A stretch of 35,734 bases of DNA. It comes from Chloroflexota bacterium (GTDB lineage: Bacteria > Chloroflexota > Anaerolineae > CG2-30-64-16). The stretch is from assembly GCA_029555885.1 (NCBI GenBank), contig JAKPQT010000118.1, positions 1-35,734 of the forward strand, written 5' to 3'. This document shows positions 16,153 to 24,537 of this stretch, in pieces (position 1 is the stretch's first letter; the number at the start of each line of letters is the position of its first letter). Below the pieces are notes generated by a model. It ran no database searches and was not told the origin of the DNA. It saw only the letters and a list, made by a program, of their open reading frames with translations. The position numbers were made by a program, and so were the translations under genes.

Positions 16153-16476
16153 ATGCCGAAACCTGTTGACTGCCCGTACTTCTTCGGTGATTATCACCGG
16201 GGCCTTGAGATCGAGAAGTGCCGCCTGATCGAGCGCAACCGCGAGAACCGGCGGCCCTGGCGCCGCACGCTGTGCGACACCTGTCCCGTGCCAGGCATCC
16301 TGCGTACCACGACCTGCAAGCACTTGGCGCTGGAGGCCACCGTGGAGAAGAAATTGGCCGTGCTGGACCGGGTCAGCGTCTACGCGGTCTGCACGGAGCA
16401 CGTGCTCGAACTGACCGATCCGCGGCGCTGCCCCGAATGTGAGGCGGCGGCTAAGACCTCTGAGCGCGACGGATAA
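16153..16476 (+). CDS. small cysteine-rich protein, possible metal binding
   Basis: This 107-residue soluble protein contains cysteines in CPYF, EKCRL, CDTC, TTCKHL, VCTEH and CPEC settings. Several have neighbouring His, suggesting zinc or Fe-S ligands. The ATG at 16153 has AAGGA 10 nt upstream; ATG 16135 is an alternative, while earlier starts fall in the hairpin at 16102-16126. I do not recognise the family. The Cys-x2-Cys pairs at the middle and C-terminal end are the most suggestive of a structural zinc site. Confidence 0.65.
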   Translation: MPKPVDCPYFFGDYHRGLEIEKCRLIERNRENRRPWRRTLCDTCPVPGILRTTTCKHLALEATVEKKLAVLDRVSVYAVCTEHVLELTDPRRCPECEAAAKTSERDG

Positions 16477-16477
16477 T

Positions 16478-16583
16478 CGGGACAATACGTAGGGGCCGGC
16501 ACACAGGCCGGCCCCTGCTGTCCCGTTCACCGTTACAAACCGGTTTTGTGGGCCTGCAAGGGTCGGCACGCAGGCCGGCCCCT
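16478..16583. repeat. nested GGGGCCGGC palindromes (family E)
   Basis: Outer stem CGGGACA/TGTCCCG (16478-16484 with 16519-16525) encloses AGGGGCCGGC/GCCGGCCCCT (16491-16500 with 16507-16516). A second, imperfect copy spans 16560-16583. The block lies between the convergent Cys-rich gene and the DsbA selenoprotein gene. Confidence 0.8.
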
Positions 16584-16587
16584 ACCA

Positions 16588-18579
16588 CTAATCTAACAGG
16601 CCGTCAATTGCCTGGCTGAACTGCTCGTAGGGCAGCGCGCCGGAGAGCGGGCGCTTCTCGGCCACCTTGCCGTCCGCACCCAGCTTCTCGATGAAGAAGG
16701 CCGGCGTGCCGCGCACGCCCAGCTCCGCACCTGCCTGCAGGTCCTTCTGGATCGCAGTCTCGGTCTGCGCGTCGGTCAGGCACGCGTCATACGCACTGGC
16801 GTCAGCGCCGATGGCGAGGGCCTGCGTGCGGAATTGCTCGGCTGCGGCCGTGGCGCTGGCGGATTGCCAGCCCTGCTGGTTCGGGAACAGCCAGTCATGC
16901 ATGGCCCAGAACAGCTTCGGGTCCTGCTGACCGGCGCAGTATGCAGCTTTGTGAGCCGCAGGCGCATTCGGGTGAATGTCCAGCGGGAAGTGGCGGAAGA
17001 CGTGGACGACCTGACCAGTGACACCGTACGCTTCATACAGAAGCGGCTCCGTCTGCAAAGCATGACGGGCGCAGAACGGTCACTGGAAGTCAGAAAAATC
17101 TACCAGACGGATCGGCGCATTCGGGTCGCCGCGGTAGAAGTTGCCTTCCGCGTCCACACCGACCTCCAGGCTCGCCAGTTGCGACTGTGAGACGGGCGGC
17201 GGCTGCGTGGGCACGGGCGTCGGCGGCAACTGGATGTCCTGGATGGCCTTCTCGAAGTCGGCCAGCGGCAGGGTGCCCTCGATGCCGCGGCCATTCTCGA
17301 CCGTGCCGTCGGCGGCCAGCTTGAGCAGCAGGTACGACGGCGCGAAGGGTACGCCGATCTGCTGCTGCGCGAACTCGTAACTGTAGGAAACGGCGTTCGT
17401 CGTGGCCGGGTCTGCCAGGCAGCTCGTGAACTGCGCCTCGTCCAGCTCTACCTCCTGGGCATAGCCGGTCATCGCCGCATTGTCGCCTTCGGTCCAGTCC
17501 GCCTGGTTCTCGTAGAGCACCGTGCGGAACTCCCAGAATTTCCCCTGCTGGCCCGCACAGTAGGCGGCGGCAGCGGCTTTCGGCGCCTCGGACGGGTAGT
17601 GCATGAACATGACACGCAACTGGTTCGTATCGATGAGCTTGCTCTTCAGCGCTGGCTCGACGTTCAGTGCATACGTGGCCGCGTCCGCGCTCTTGAAGTC
17701 TTCAAAGGCAATCATCAGCACCGGCGCTTCTGCCGAACCGATGGTTGGGCTGCCGTCATAGGTGAAGCCGGGGCGGTTCGGGTCCACGTAGTAGAACTCG
17801 ACGCCCTGGGGCAGCGGGGTCGGAGTCGGCGCGGGCTTCTCGCCGCGCTTGACGCGCTCGATCTTGTCCTCGAACTCGCTGAACGGGTACGCGCCGCTGA
17901 TGAAGAAGTCGCCCACGAAGAAGGCCGGCGTGCCCTGTACGCCACGGATCATGCCTTCGTTGAGGTCGGTTTCAAGGCGCGTCTGCGTCGCGGCGTCGGT
18001 GAGGCAGGTATCATATTGCGCGCCATCGATGCCCAGCGTCACAGCCTGCGCGCGGAACTGCGCAGGTGCATCGGAGGCTTCCGACCACATTGACTGGTTG
18101 GCGAACAGCCAATCGTGCATGTCCCAGAAGAACTGGGGATCCTGCTGGCCGGCGCAGTAGGCCGCCTTCGCGGCCGGCGTCGCATTCGGATGAATGCTGT
18201 CCAGCGGGAAGTTGCGGAAGGTATGCTGGACCTGGCCGGTCGCAATGTAAGTTTCCCTGAGCGACGGCTCGGTCTGCTCGAAGTGCCGCGCGCAGTACGG
18301 GCACTGGAATTCGGAGAACTCCACCAGTTTGACCGGCGCGTCAGGGCTGCCCCGGTAGAAGTTGCCGTCGGCATCCACGCCCACCGGCACGGCGCCGCCC
18401 GTACCTCCCGCGGCAGGCGCCGCTGTGGTCGGGGCCGTGGCCTCGGGCGCAGTGGCATCAGGTACAGCAGTCGGCGTGACTGAGGGCGCACTGCACGCGC
18501 TGATCGCCAGGACCAGGGCCAGGAGCATCATGGCCAGGCCGATCAGGCGGAGTCGGATGCCAGAACGAGGTAATGTCAT
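16588..18579 (-). CDS. triple-domain DsbA-like lipoprotein selenoprotein, UGA (Sec) at codon 500
   Basis: Read through the in-frame TGA at 17082-17080, the product has 663 residues. The ATG at 18579 has AGGAGG 7 nt upstream. A lipobox (Ile-Ser-Ala-Cys29) and a Thr/Ala/Pro linker precede three DsbA/thioredoxin-fold domains (about 64-250, 267-455 and 476-663). Domain 1 has Cys93-Pro-Tyr-Cys96 and a cis-Pro (GTPAFF). Domain 2 has Lys-Ser-Ala-Asp (296-299) in place of the active site. Domain 3 has Sec500-Pro-Phe-Cys503 and its own GTPAFF. Domains 1 and 3 are close internal duplicates (GNFYRG, FSxFQ, AAYCAGQQDP, MHDWLF). The UGA therefore aligns exactly with Cys93. The protein likely forms, reduces or isomerises disulfides outside the membrane. 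It follows the radical SAM gene by 15 nt, probably as one operon. Conventional calling gives a 499-residue protein plus a separate fragment beginning at TTG 17058. Confidence 0.92.
17049..17068 (-). promoter_or_regulatory. candidate bacterial SECIS hairpin of the DsbA selenoprotein
   Basis: On the minus strand CCGTC (17068-17064) pairs with GACGG (17053-17049). The stem starts 11 nt after the UGA and the loop (ATGCTTTGCA) 16 nt after it. An alternative is CAGA/TCTG with a 10-nt loop starting 28 nt after the UGA, with G second. Which one forms cannot be decided by eye. Confidence 0.45.
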
Positions 18580-18594
18580 GCAAAGCCTCCTGAG

Positions 18595-19791
18595 TTAGTA
18601 GACGAACTCGCGAATGTCGTATTTGGCGTATTGCGGCGGCCGGGCCGGTTGCTCCGGCCGCAATGCCGCACGGATGCGCGCTTCTTGCTCGATCATCTCC
18701 GCCGGCGTCAGCGGCCGGATGCCGGCTGCCGCGGCCAGCGCCCCGTATTCCGAGCCGGGCGAGTCAACGAACGGCGAGAAGTACACGATGTCGCCTGCGG
18801 TCAGCGGCATGGCCTTGAGCGCGGCAATGGTCGCGCTTTCGTGCGCTGCCGCGCCGGTGTCGCCGCCGATGCCGGTCATGATGATCACGCTGGCCGCGAT
18901 CCCGGCCTGCTTGATGAGACGCACTGCCTCGATCACATCGGCGGCCGTGCCCGGCTTGCGCAGGAATCGCAGCAGCGCATCGTCGCCGGTCTCCATGCCG
19001 ATGTAGACCCGGCGCAGCCCCCGGCCGGCTAGCTCCTGCCAGTCGGCCAGGCTCTTCCGGTGCACATCGAACGCATCGATGAACGAGTATATGCTTCCCT
19101 GGGGGAAGCCGCCGGACTGCAGCAGCACACCTTCCGCATCGATGACATCCAGCCAGGCGCGCAGCCGGGCCATCGGCGCCACCAGCGCGTTTGCATCGGC
19201 CAGAAAGAGCGATTTGCGCAGCGCAATGGCCGGGCCGAAGAACGCGCGCACGGCCCTGATGTGTGCTCGCAGCTCATCCGCGCTCTTGATGCGAAACGGC
19301 CGATCCCGGTAGAAATCGCAGAAGGTGCAGCGGTTGTACGAGCAGCCTTCCGTGGCCTGGAGCACCAGCGCCAGGTATTGGTCCGGCGGCAGGATGCTCA
19401 CCGGGCGATAGACCGCTGCGAAATGTTCTGCATCCGCCGCCAGCGCGGCGCTGTCCCAGCCCTGCAGCACAACCAGCCTCGGATCGCCGATGGCACGCGC
19501 GGCCCGGTCTGCCAGGTCATAGACGGCTGTCAGGAAGCGCCGCGCTTCGTCCGCTGCCAACCAGCGCCGCTGCCGTGTCCCGTCGGGCCCGCTCCACTTG
19601 GCGAGGACCCGGTTGTCCAGGCCACGCCGATAGTTCAGGCCGCCCGCGTATGCGCCGATCAGCCGCCCCGCCAGGTCGAACGAGTAGCTCGGCTCCGCGT
19701 CGCCGACGAGCAGATTAATGGCCGTGGGCCGGAGACGAAGCGTCACTCGCCCGACGCCGGATAGCTCGCAGGCGAGCACTTCCGTGGACAT
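18595..19791 (-). CDS. radical SAM protein with CX4CX2C cluster motif
   Basis: This 398-residue protein has Cys150, Cys155 and Cys158 in GCSYNRCTFCDFYRDRPFR. That is the CX4CX2C variant seen in a subgroup of COG1032-like radical SAM proteins rather than the usual CX3CX2C. Further SAM-domain features follow: SGGFPQGS, a GMETGDD strand-4 acid motif and ITPAEM-like C-terminal helix. The ATG at 19791 with GAAGG just upstream is chosen because longer starts run into the divergent ABC-F gene. It is first in a probable operon with the DsbA selenoprotein gene 15 nt downstream. The reaction is unknown. Confidence 0.85.
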   Translation of the reverse strand: MSTEVLACELSGVGRVTLRLRPTAINLLVGDAEPSYSFDLAGRLIGAYAGGLNYRRGLDNRVLAKWSGPDGTRQRRWLAADEARRFLTAVYDLADRAARAIGDPRLVVLQGWDSAALAADAEHFAAVYRPVSILPPDQYLALVLQATEGCSYNRCTFCDFYRDRPFRIKSADELRAHIRAVRAFFGPAIALRKSLFLADANALVAPMARLRAWLDVIDAEGVLLQSGGFPQGSIYSFIDAFDVHRKSLADWQELAGRGLRRVYIGMETGDDALLRFLRKPGTAADVIEAVRLIKQAGIAASVIIMTGIGGDTGAAAHESATIAALKAMPLTAGDIVYFSPFVDSPGSEYGALAAAAGIRPLTPAEMIEQEARIRAALRPEQPARPPQYAKYDIREFVY

Positions 19792-19821
19792 AGCCGCCTT
19801 CTCAAGCAAGTTAATGGAGAG

Positions 19822-19827
19822 ATTATA
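19822..19827 (-). promoter_or_regulatory. TATAAT -10 box for the radical SAM-DsbA operon
   Basis: A perfect TATAAT on the minus strand lies about 31 nt before the start codon at 19791, with a weak TTAGCC 18 nt further upstream. It is divergent from the -10 at 19901. Confidence 0.5.
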
Positions 19828-19900
19828 AACGATGATGTTGCAATTGGCTAAAGTGCACGTTCCTGCCGCACGCATTCTTCGTATCCTGGCGGTTATTGGA

Positions 19901-19906
19901 TATAAT
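19901..19906 (+). promoter_or_regulatory. TATAAT -10 box for the ABC-F gene
   Basis: A perfect TATAAT lies 27 nt before the ATG at 19934, in the divergent gap shared with the radical SAM operon. No convincing -35 is seen at 17 nt spacing. Confidence 0.5.
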
Positions 19907-19933
19907 AAGGGGTATGTGGAGTAAAAGGGCGAC

Positions 19934-21844
19934 ATGTCTCTGCTGATTGCGAACGGTCTGAGCAAGGCCTTCGGCGCGCTGGATGTGTTCGTGGGCATCG
20001 ACCTGCGGGTCGAGGCCGGCGACCGCATCGGCTTTGTGGGCGCCAACGGCGCGGGCAAGACCACCCTGCTGCGCATCCTTGCGGGCGACGAATCTGCGAC
20101 TGCGGGCGACATCGCGCGCAAGCGCGGGCTGACGGTCGGCTACCTGCCGCAAGACCCGCCGCCCGCGGGCGACCAAACCATCCACGAGGTCATGCTCGAG
20201 GTGTTTGCACCGCTGCTGGCGCAGGGCGCGCGGCTGGCGGAGATGGAGCACGAGCTGGCCGCTGCGGCCGCGCGCGACAGCGCGGATTACCCGACCCTGT
20301 TGGAGGCTTACGGCCAGGCTCAGACCGCGTTCGAGGTGGCCGGCGGCTACGACTACGAGACGCGCATCCGCCAGGTGTTGGGCGGGCTGGGCTTCAACGA
20401 GGACGAGCACGACAAGCCGCTCGCACATCTGAGCGGCGGCGAGCGCACGCGCGCGCTGCTGGCGCAGCTCCTGCTCAGCGAGCCGGACCTGCTGCTGCTG
20501 GACGAGCCGACGAATCACCTGGACCTCGAAGCGGTCGAGTGGCTGGAGGACACGCTGCTGCGCTGGAAGGGGGGGCTGGTGGTCGTGGCCCATGACCGCT
20601 ACTTCCTGGACAAGGTCGCCAACCGCATCTGGGATATGAACTTCGGCCGGGTGGAAGCTTATCGCGGCAACTATTCCGCGTTCCGGCTGCAGAAGGAGAT
20701 GCGGCTCGACCGCCAGCGCAAAGAGTGGGAGTCCCAGCAGGAGTTTGTCGCCAAGACCGAGGATTTCATCAAGCGCAACCTCGCGGGTCAGCGGACGAAG
20801 GAGGCTCAGGGCCGCCGCACCCGGCTGGAGCGGTTCCTGCGCGACGAGGCGCTGGAACGGCCGCAGGACCAGCGGCAGATTCGGCTGGGGCTGACGACGC
20901 AGATTCGCTCCGGCGACCTGGTGCTGGCGACGAAAGACCTGGCCGTCGGCTATGACCGGCCGCTGTTCTACTGCCCCGATGTGGAAGTGCGCCGGGGCGA
21001 CCGCGTCGCGCTGATCGGGCCGAACGGGGCAGGCAAAACAACCTTCCTCAAGACCGTGCTGGGCGAGATTCCGCCGCTGCAGGGGCGTATCCGGCTCGGC
21101 GCGAGCGTGGAGCCGGGCTACCTGGCCCAGGCGCAGGCCGGGCTGGACCCCGACGAGACGGTGCTGGATGCCATCCTGGAAATTCGCAACCTGCCCTTGA
21201 CGCAGGCGCGCAGCTTCCTGGGCCAGTACCTGTTCATCGGTGAGGATGTCTTCCGCACCATCGGCACGTTGAGCGGCGGCCAGCGCAGCCGGGTCGCGCT
21301 CGCGCGGCTGACCCTGCACGGCGCGAACTTCCTGCTGCTGGACGAGCCGACGAATCACCTCGACCTGGACACGCAGGAGATCCTGGAAGCCGTGCTGAAG
21401 GACTTCCCCGGCACGGTGCTGCTCGTGACGCACGACCGCTGGCTCGTGCAGGGGCTCGCAACCCAGGTATGGCGCGTGGACGGCAATGAGATGCTGGCTT
21501 ACCAGGGCAACTACGAGGAATATCTGCGCCAGCGCGCCATTGTGTTGCAGCCGGATACTGCGCCGGAAGATGCGCCGGAGAAGACCGGGCCGACCGAAGC
21601 GGACCGCGAGCGGGCGCGCGAGGAGCGCCGCCAGCGCAAGGCCGCGGAGAAGCGCGCAGAGGCCGCTGCCGCGGTCGAGGCGCAGATCCATGAAATGGAG
21701 GCGCGGCTCAACACGCTCAGCACGCAGCTTGAAGCCGCCAGTCTCGCGGGTGATGTCGCGCGCGTGCACAGCCTGGGCTTGACCTACAGCGAGCTGGACG
21801 CCGAGCTGCACCGGCTGATGAGCGAGTGGGCGGAAATGGCGTAG
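19934..21844 (+). CDS. ABC-F family ATPase (Uup/EttA-like)
   Basis: This 636-residue soluble protein has two ABC ATPase domains. The first Walker A (GANGAGKTT) is at residues 36-44 and the second (GPNGAGKTT) near 362. Signatures are LSGGERTR and LSGGQRSR, and both Walker B sites read LLLLDEPTNHLDL or similar. The basic, charged inter-domain linker (about 255-300) is typical of ribosome-binding ABC-F proteins. A C-terminal coiled coil rich in Arg, Glu and Ala (about 545-636) resembles that of Uup. There are no membrane segments, so it is not a transporter. Such proteins act on the ribosome in translation or antibiotic protection. The next gene follows after 14 nt. Confidence 0.92.
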   Translation: MSLLIANGLSKAFGALDVFVGIDLRVEAGDRIGFVGANGAGKTTLLRILAGDESATAGDIARKRGLTVGYLPQDPPPAGDQTIHEVMLEVFAPLLAQGARLAEMEHELAAAAARDSADYPTLLEAYGQAQTAFEVAGGYDYETRIRQVLGGLGFNEDEHDKPLAHLSGGERTRALLAQLLLSEPDLLLLDEPTNHLDLEAVEWLEDTLLRWKGGLVVVAHDRYFLDKVANRIWDMNFGRVEAYRGNYSAFRLQKEMRLDRQRKEWESQQEFVAKTEDFIKRNLAGQRTKEAQGRRTRLERFLRDEALERPQDQRQIRLGLTTQIRSGDLVLATKDLAVGYDRPLFYCPDVEVRRGDRVALIGPNGAGKTTFLKTVLGEIPPLQGRIRLGASVEPGYLAQAQAGLDPDETVLDAILEIRNLPLTQARSFLGQYLFIGEDVFRTIGTLSGGQRSRVALARLTLHGANFLLLDEPTNHLDLDTQEILEAVLKDFPGTVLLVTHDRWLVQGLATQVWRVDGNEMLAYQGNYEEYLRQRAIVLQPDTAPEDAPEKTGPTEADRERAREERRQRKAAEKRAEAAAAVEAQIHEMEARLNTLSTQLEAASLAGDVARVHSLGLTYSELDAELHRLMSEWAEMA

Positions 21845-21858
21845 GGTTGGGAGGTAGT

Positions 21859-22953
21859 GTGTCGCGGCAGGTCATCGGGCTGACAGGTGGCATTGGGACG
21901 GGCAAGAGCCGTGTGCTCGACACGCTCGTCTCATTGGGCGCGGACGGGGTGGATGCCGACCGCATCAGCCGCGAGGTCATGCTGCCCGGCGGCCCGGCCT
22001 TCGAGCCGGTGGTGGCCGCGTTTGGACGTGACATACTGACGACCGAGGGACAGATCGACCGGTCGCGGCTGGGCCAGCGGGTCTTTGCCGATCCCGGAGC
22101 CCTGGCGCAGTTGGAGAGCATCGTCCACCCCGCAGTGCATGAGGCCATCAAAGGCCGGCTGGCAGCATCGGGCGCCCCGGTCTTCGTCATCGAGGCCATC
22201 AAGCTGCTGGAAGCCGGACTCAGCCGCACGCTGTGCGATGTGGTGTGGGTGACGCAGTGCAGTTACCGGTCGCAGGTGGCGCGGCTGAAGGCCAGCCGGG
22301 GCATGTCGGAGGCGGAGGTGCGGCGGCGGCTGGCGAACCAGATGCCGCCCGCCGAGATGGCCCGGCAGGCCGACCGGGTCATCAGCACCAATGGCACGTA
22401 CGCTGAGACGGATCTGGCCGTGCTGGCGGGCTGGGCGGATTTGGCCGCACCGCTGCCGCGGGCAGAATACGTCGTCGCGACGGATGAGGACGCCGAGGGG
22501 GTGGCCGCGGTGCTCAACAGCGTGGTGCGCGAGGGCGACCAGACGGTCATCGACCGCACGTTCACACCCGCCGAAGAGCGCCGGTTCATCCGCCGCCTGC
22601 CCCCGCGCAGCCGGCTGACCGTCGCCCGGCTGGGTCGGGTGATCGCCGGGTTTCAGGTGATGGAGCCTTACGCGTGCTACACGGGCGCGATGGATCACGT
22701 CGCCGGCCTGGGGACCTACGTCGCAACGTCCGTGCGCGGCCGGGGCCTCGGGCAGGGGCTCATGGCACACACTTGTTCAGCGGCACGCGATATGGGCTAT
22801 CGCAAGTTCGTGATTATGGTGCGGGCCGACAACGCGCACGCACAGGCTTTCTATGAGCGGCTGGGGTTCCGTGCGTGCGGCCGGTTGACCGCGCAGGCGC
22901 GTATCGACGGCCGCGAGGTGGATGAAATCATCTTCGAATATTTCTTGCAATAA
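21859..22953 (+). CDS. coaE: fusion of dephospho-CoA kinase and GNAT acetyltransferase
   Basis: This 364-residue protein starts at the GTG at 21859, with GGGAGG 4 nt upstream. Residues 1-195 form a CoaE domain with P-loop GGIGTGKS (10-17) and the motifs DADRISREV, GQIDRSRLGQRVFAD and IVHPAVHE. This domain phosphorylates dephospho-CoA in the last step of CoA synthesis. Residues about 205-364 form a GNAT domain with the acetyl-CoA loop VRGRGLGQGL and the ending YERLGFRACG. The two domains are in one uninterrupted frame. A cofactor-producing kinase and a user of its acetylated product are thus joined. The acetyltransferase target is unknown. Confidence 0.88.
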   Translation: MSRQVIGLTGGIGTGKSRVLDTLVSLGADGVDADRISREVMLPGGPAFEPVVAAFGRDILTTEGQIDRSRLGQRVFADPGALAQLESIVHPAVHEAIKGRLAASGAPVFVIEAIKLLEAGLSRTLCDVVWVTQCSYRSQVARLKASRGMSEAEVRRRLANQMPPAEMARQADRVISTNGTYAETDLAVLAGWADLAAPLPRAEYVVATDEDAEGVAAVLNSVVREGDQTVIDRTFTPAEERRFIRRLPPRSRLTVARLGRVIAGFQVMEPYACYTGAMDHVAGLGTYVATSVRGRGLGQGLMAHTCSAARDMGYRKFVIMVRADNAHAQAFYERLGFRACGRLTAQARIDGREVDEIIFEYFLQ

Positions 22954-22975
22954 GCTGGTTGAGAAGTCTGTTCCG

Positions 22976-23074
22976 GGCGGTTGAAACCGCGGCCACCTCT
23001 GCAAAGTCTGCCTTCGCAGACTTGCGGGTTTCAGTATAGCTGATGCAAAGTCTCCGAAGGGAGACTTTGCATCA
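22976..23074. repeat. nested hairpins upstream of the dnaJ operon
   Basis: The first hairpin combines TGAAACCGC (22982-22990) with a near-complement at 23024-23033, enclosing AAGTCTGC/GCAGACTT (23004-23011 with 23016-23023). The second is a perfect 15-bp stem, TGATGCAAAGTCTCC (23041-23055) with GGAGACTTTGCATCA (23060-23074), around a GAAG tetraloop. Neither has a T tract. Confidence 0.8.
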
Positions 23075-23118
23075 GTAGCCGTGACTTCAGTCGCCAAGGA
23101 ACTATCGGGAGTTGCAGT

Positions 23119-23325
23119 ATGACACAACTGCGTAAGCTGTGGGACGAGCATCCGAACCTGGTGTCCTGGCTGGCACTGGCCGCCGGCATGGTCGTGATTC
23201 TTTACTTTGCGGCGCGCCATGTGGGCTTCCAGCCGGGCCAGTGGGCCGCGCTCATCGCCGCCACCGTCGGGCTGGCGGGGTTGTGTGTCTGGATTATCAG
23301 TTGGGAAGACCGTGACAGTCAATGA
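23119..23325 (+). CDS. small two-TM membrane protein ahead of dnaJ
   Basis: This 68-residue protein has two hydrophobic segments (about 16-33 and 42-61) and charged ends. The ATG at 23119 has GGGAG 7 nt upstream. Its TGA overlaps the dnaJ ATG by 4 nt, so dnaJ translation is probably coupled to it. No family is recognised. It occupies the place where grpE or dnaK usually precedes dnaJ. Confidence 0.75.
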   Translation: MTQLRKLWDEHPNLVSWLALAAGMVVILYFAARHVGFQPGQWAALIAATVGLAGLCVWIISWEDRDSQ

Positions 23326-24467
23326 GCAAGCGTGATTATTACGAGGTACTCGGCGTCGGGCGTGACGCGGACGAGAACGCCATCAAGAGCGCGTACCGAC
23401 GTCTCGCGCGCCAGTATCATCCTGACGTGAACAAGTCCGATGATGCCGAGGAACGGTTCAAAGAGATCAACGAGGCTTACGAGGTCCTGAGCGACGCGGA
23501 CAAGCGCGCGGCCTATGACCGCTACGGCCATGCCGCGACGCAGGGCGGCTTCGGCGCGGGCGGGCCGGGCGGCGCGGGTTACGGCGGATTTCCCGGCTTC
23601 GGCGACATCTTCGAGGAATTCTTCGGCGGCATGGGCGGGATGCGCGGCGCGGCCCGCGGCCCGGCGCGCGGCGCAGACCTGCGCTATGACCTGGAGATCA
23701 CCTTCCAGGAGGCCGTCTTCGGCGCGGAGAAGGAAGTCGAGATCCCGCGGCAGGAAGCCTGCCCCGTGTGCCAGGGTTCCGGCGCGGAGCCGGGCACCAA
23801 GCCCATCCGCTGCCCGCAGTGCAACGGCACGGGCGAGGTGCGCCGCGCGCAGCAGACCATCCTGGGCCAGTTCGTCAGCGTGAGCACCTGCCCGCGCTGC
23901 AACGGCGAGCGCGAAATTGCGACGACCCCCTGCACCAACTGTCGGGGGCAGCGCCGCGTGCAGGTCACGCGCAAGCTGGCCGTGAGCATCCCCGCGGGTG
24001 TAGATGATGGGATGCGCATCCGGCTGGCAGGCGAAGGCGAGCCGGGCGAGCGCGGCGGGCCGATGGGCAACCTGTTCGTCGTGCTGCACGTCAAGCCGCA
24101 CCCGCTGTTCCAGCGGCAGGAAAATGACATCCTGCTGGAGCTGCCCGTCAACATCGTGCAGGCAACGCTGGGCACGGAACTGGATGTGCCGACGCTCGAT
24201 GGAACAGCGAAGCTGACCATCCCTGCGGGCACGCAGCATGGCGAGGTCTTCCGTCTGCGCGGAAAGGGTGTGCCGATTCTGCGCAGCAGCCGTCGCGGGG
24301 ATCAACTGGTGGTCGTGCGCGTGGTCGTACCGGAAAAGCTCAACGACAAGCAGAAGAAGCTGCTCAAGGAACTGGGCGAGTCGCTGGGGCTGGAATCGCT
24401 GGGCAAGGACAACCGCAGTCTGTTCGAAAAGCTGATCGACGCGGTCGGGGACGCGTTCGGCCAGTAG
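23322..24467 (+). CDS. dnaJ: chaperone DnaJ
   Basis: This 381-residue Hsp40 stimulates the ATPase of DnaK and delivers unfolded clients. All classical domains are present: J domain with HPD at residues 33-35, a Gly/Phe-rich segment (about 70-115) and a zinc region with four CxxC motifs ([32 protein letters not shown]). The third and fourth depart from the usual CxxCxGxG ending. A C-terminal substrate-binding region follows (about 210-381). The start overlaps the small upstream gene. dnaK and grpE are not in the window, but the downstream prmA and rsmE keep the gene order common in many Gram-positive-type genomes. Confidence 0.96.
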   Translation: MSKRDYYEVLGVGRDADENAIKSAYRRLARQYHPDVNKSDDAEERFKEINEAYEVLSDADKRAAYDRYGHAATQGGFGAGGPGGAGYGGFPGFGDIFEEFFGGMGGMRGAARGPARGADLRYDLEITFQEAVFGAEKEVEIPRQEACPVCQGSGAEPGTKPIRCPQCNGTGEVRRAQQTILGQFVSVSTCPRCNGEREIATTPCTNCRGQRRVQVTRKLAVSIPAGVDDGMRIRLAGEGEPGERGGPMGNLFVVLHVKPHPLFQRQENDILLELPVNIVQATLGTELDVPTLDGTAKLTIPAGTQHGEVFRLRGKGVPILRSSRRGDQLVVVRVVVPEKLNDKQKKLLKELGESLGLESLGKDNRSLFEKLIDAVGDAFGQ

Positions 24468-24471
24468 TTTG

Positions 24472-24526
24472 CTATTACTCATTACTCGTCACTCGTTTAC
24501 GTAATCAGTAATGAGTAACGAGTAAA
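24472..24526. repeat. GAGTAAT/GAGTAAC heptad inverted repeat (family C, copy 1)
   Basis: ATTACTCATTACTCGTCACTCG and its partly complementary right arm CAGTAATGAGTAACGAGTAA fill the dnaJ-prmA gap. The right arm runs directly into the AAGGAG ribosome-binding site of prmA, so pairing could affect its access. Confidence 0.75.
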
Positions 24527-24537
24527 GGAGCTTTCAC

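Noticed and set aside
16588..17058. Separate short gene starting at TTG 17058, after a 499-residue DsbA protein
   Set aside because: It lacks a Shine-Dalgarno and the first part of the thioredoxin fold. The frame is continuous with the upstream ORF through a single TGA aligned to an active-site Cys, so one selenoprotein gene explains the data better.
19823..21811. 662-codon minus-strand ORF opposite the ABC-F gene
   Set aside because: The plus strand encodes a complete ABC-F protein with all motifs; the opposite frame has shadow composition.
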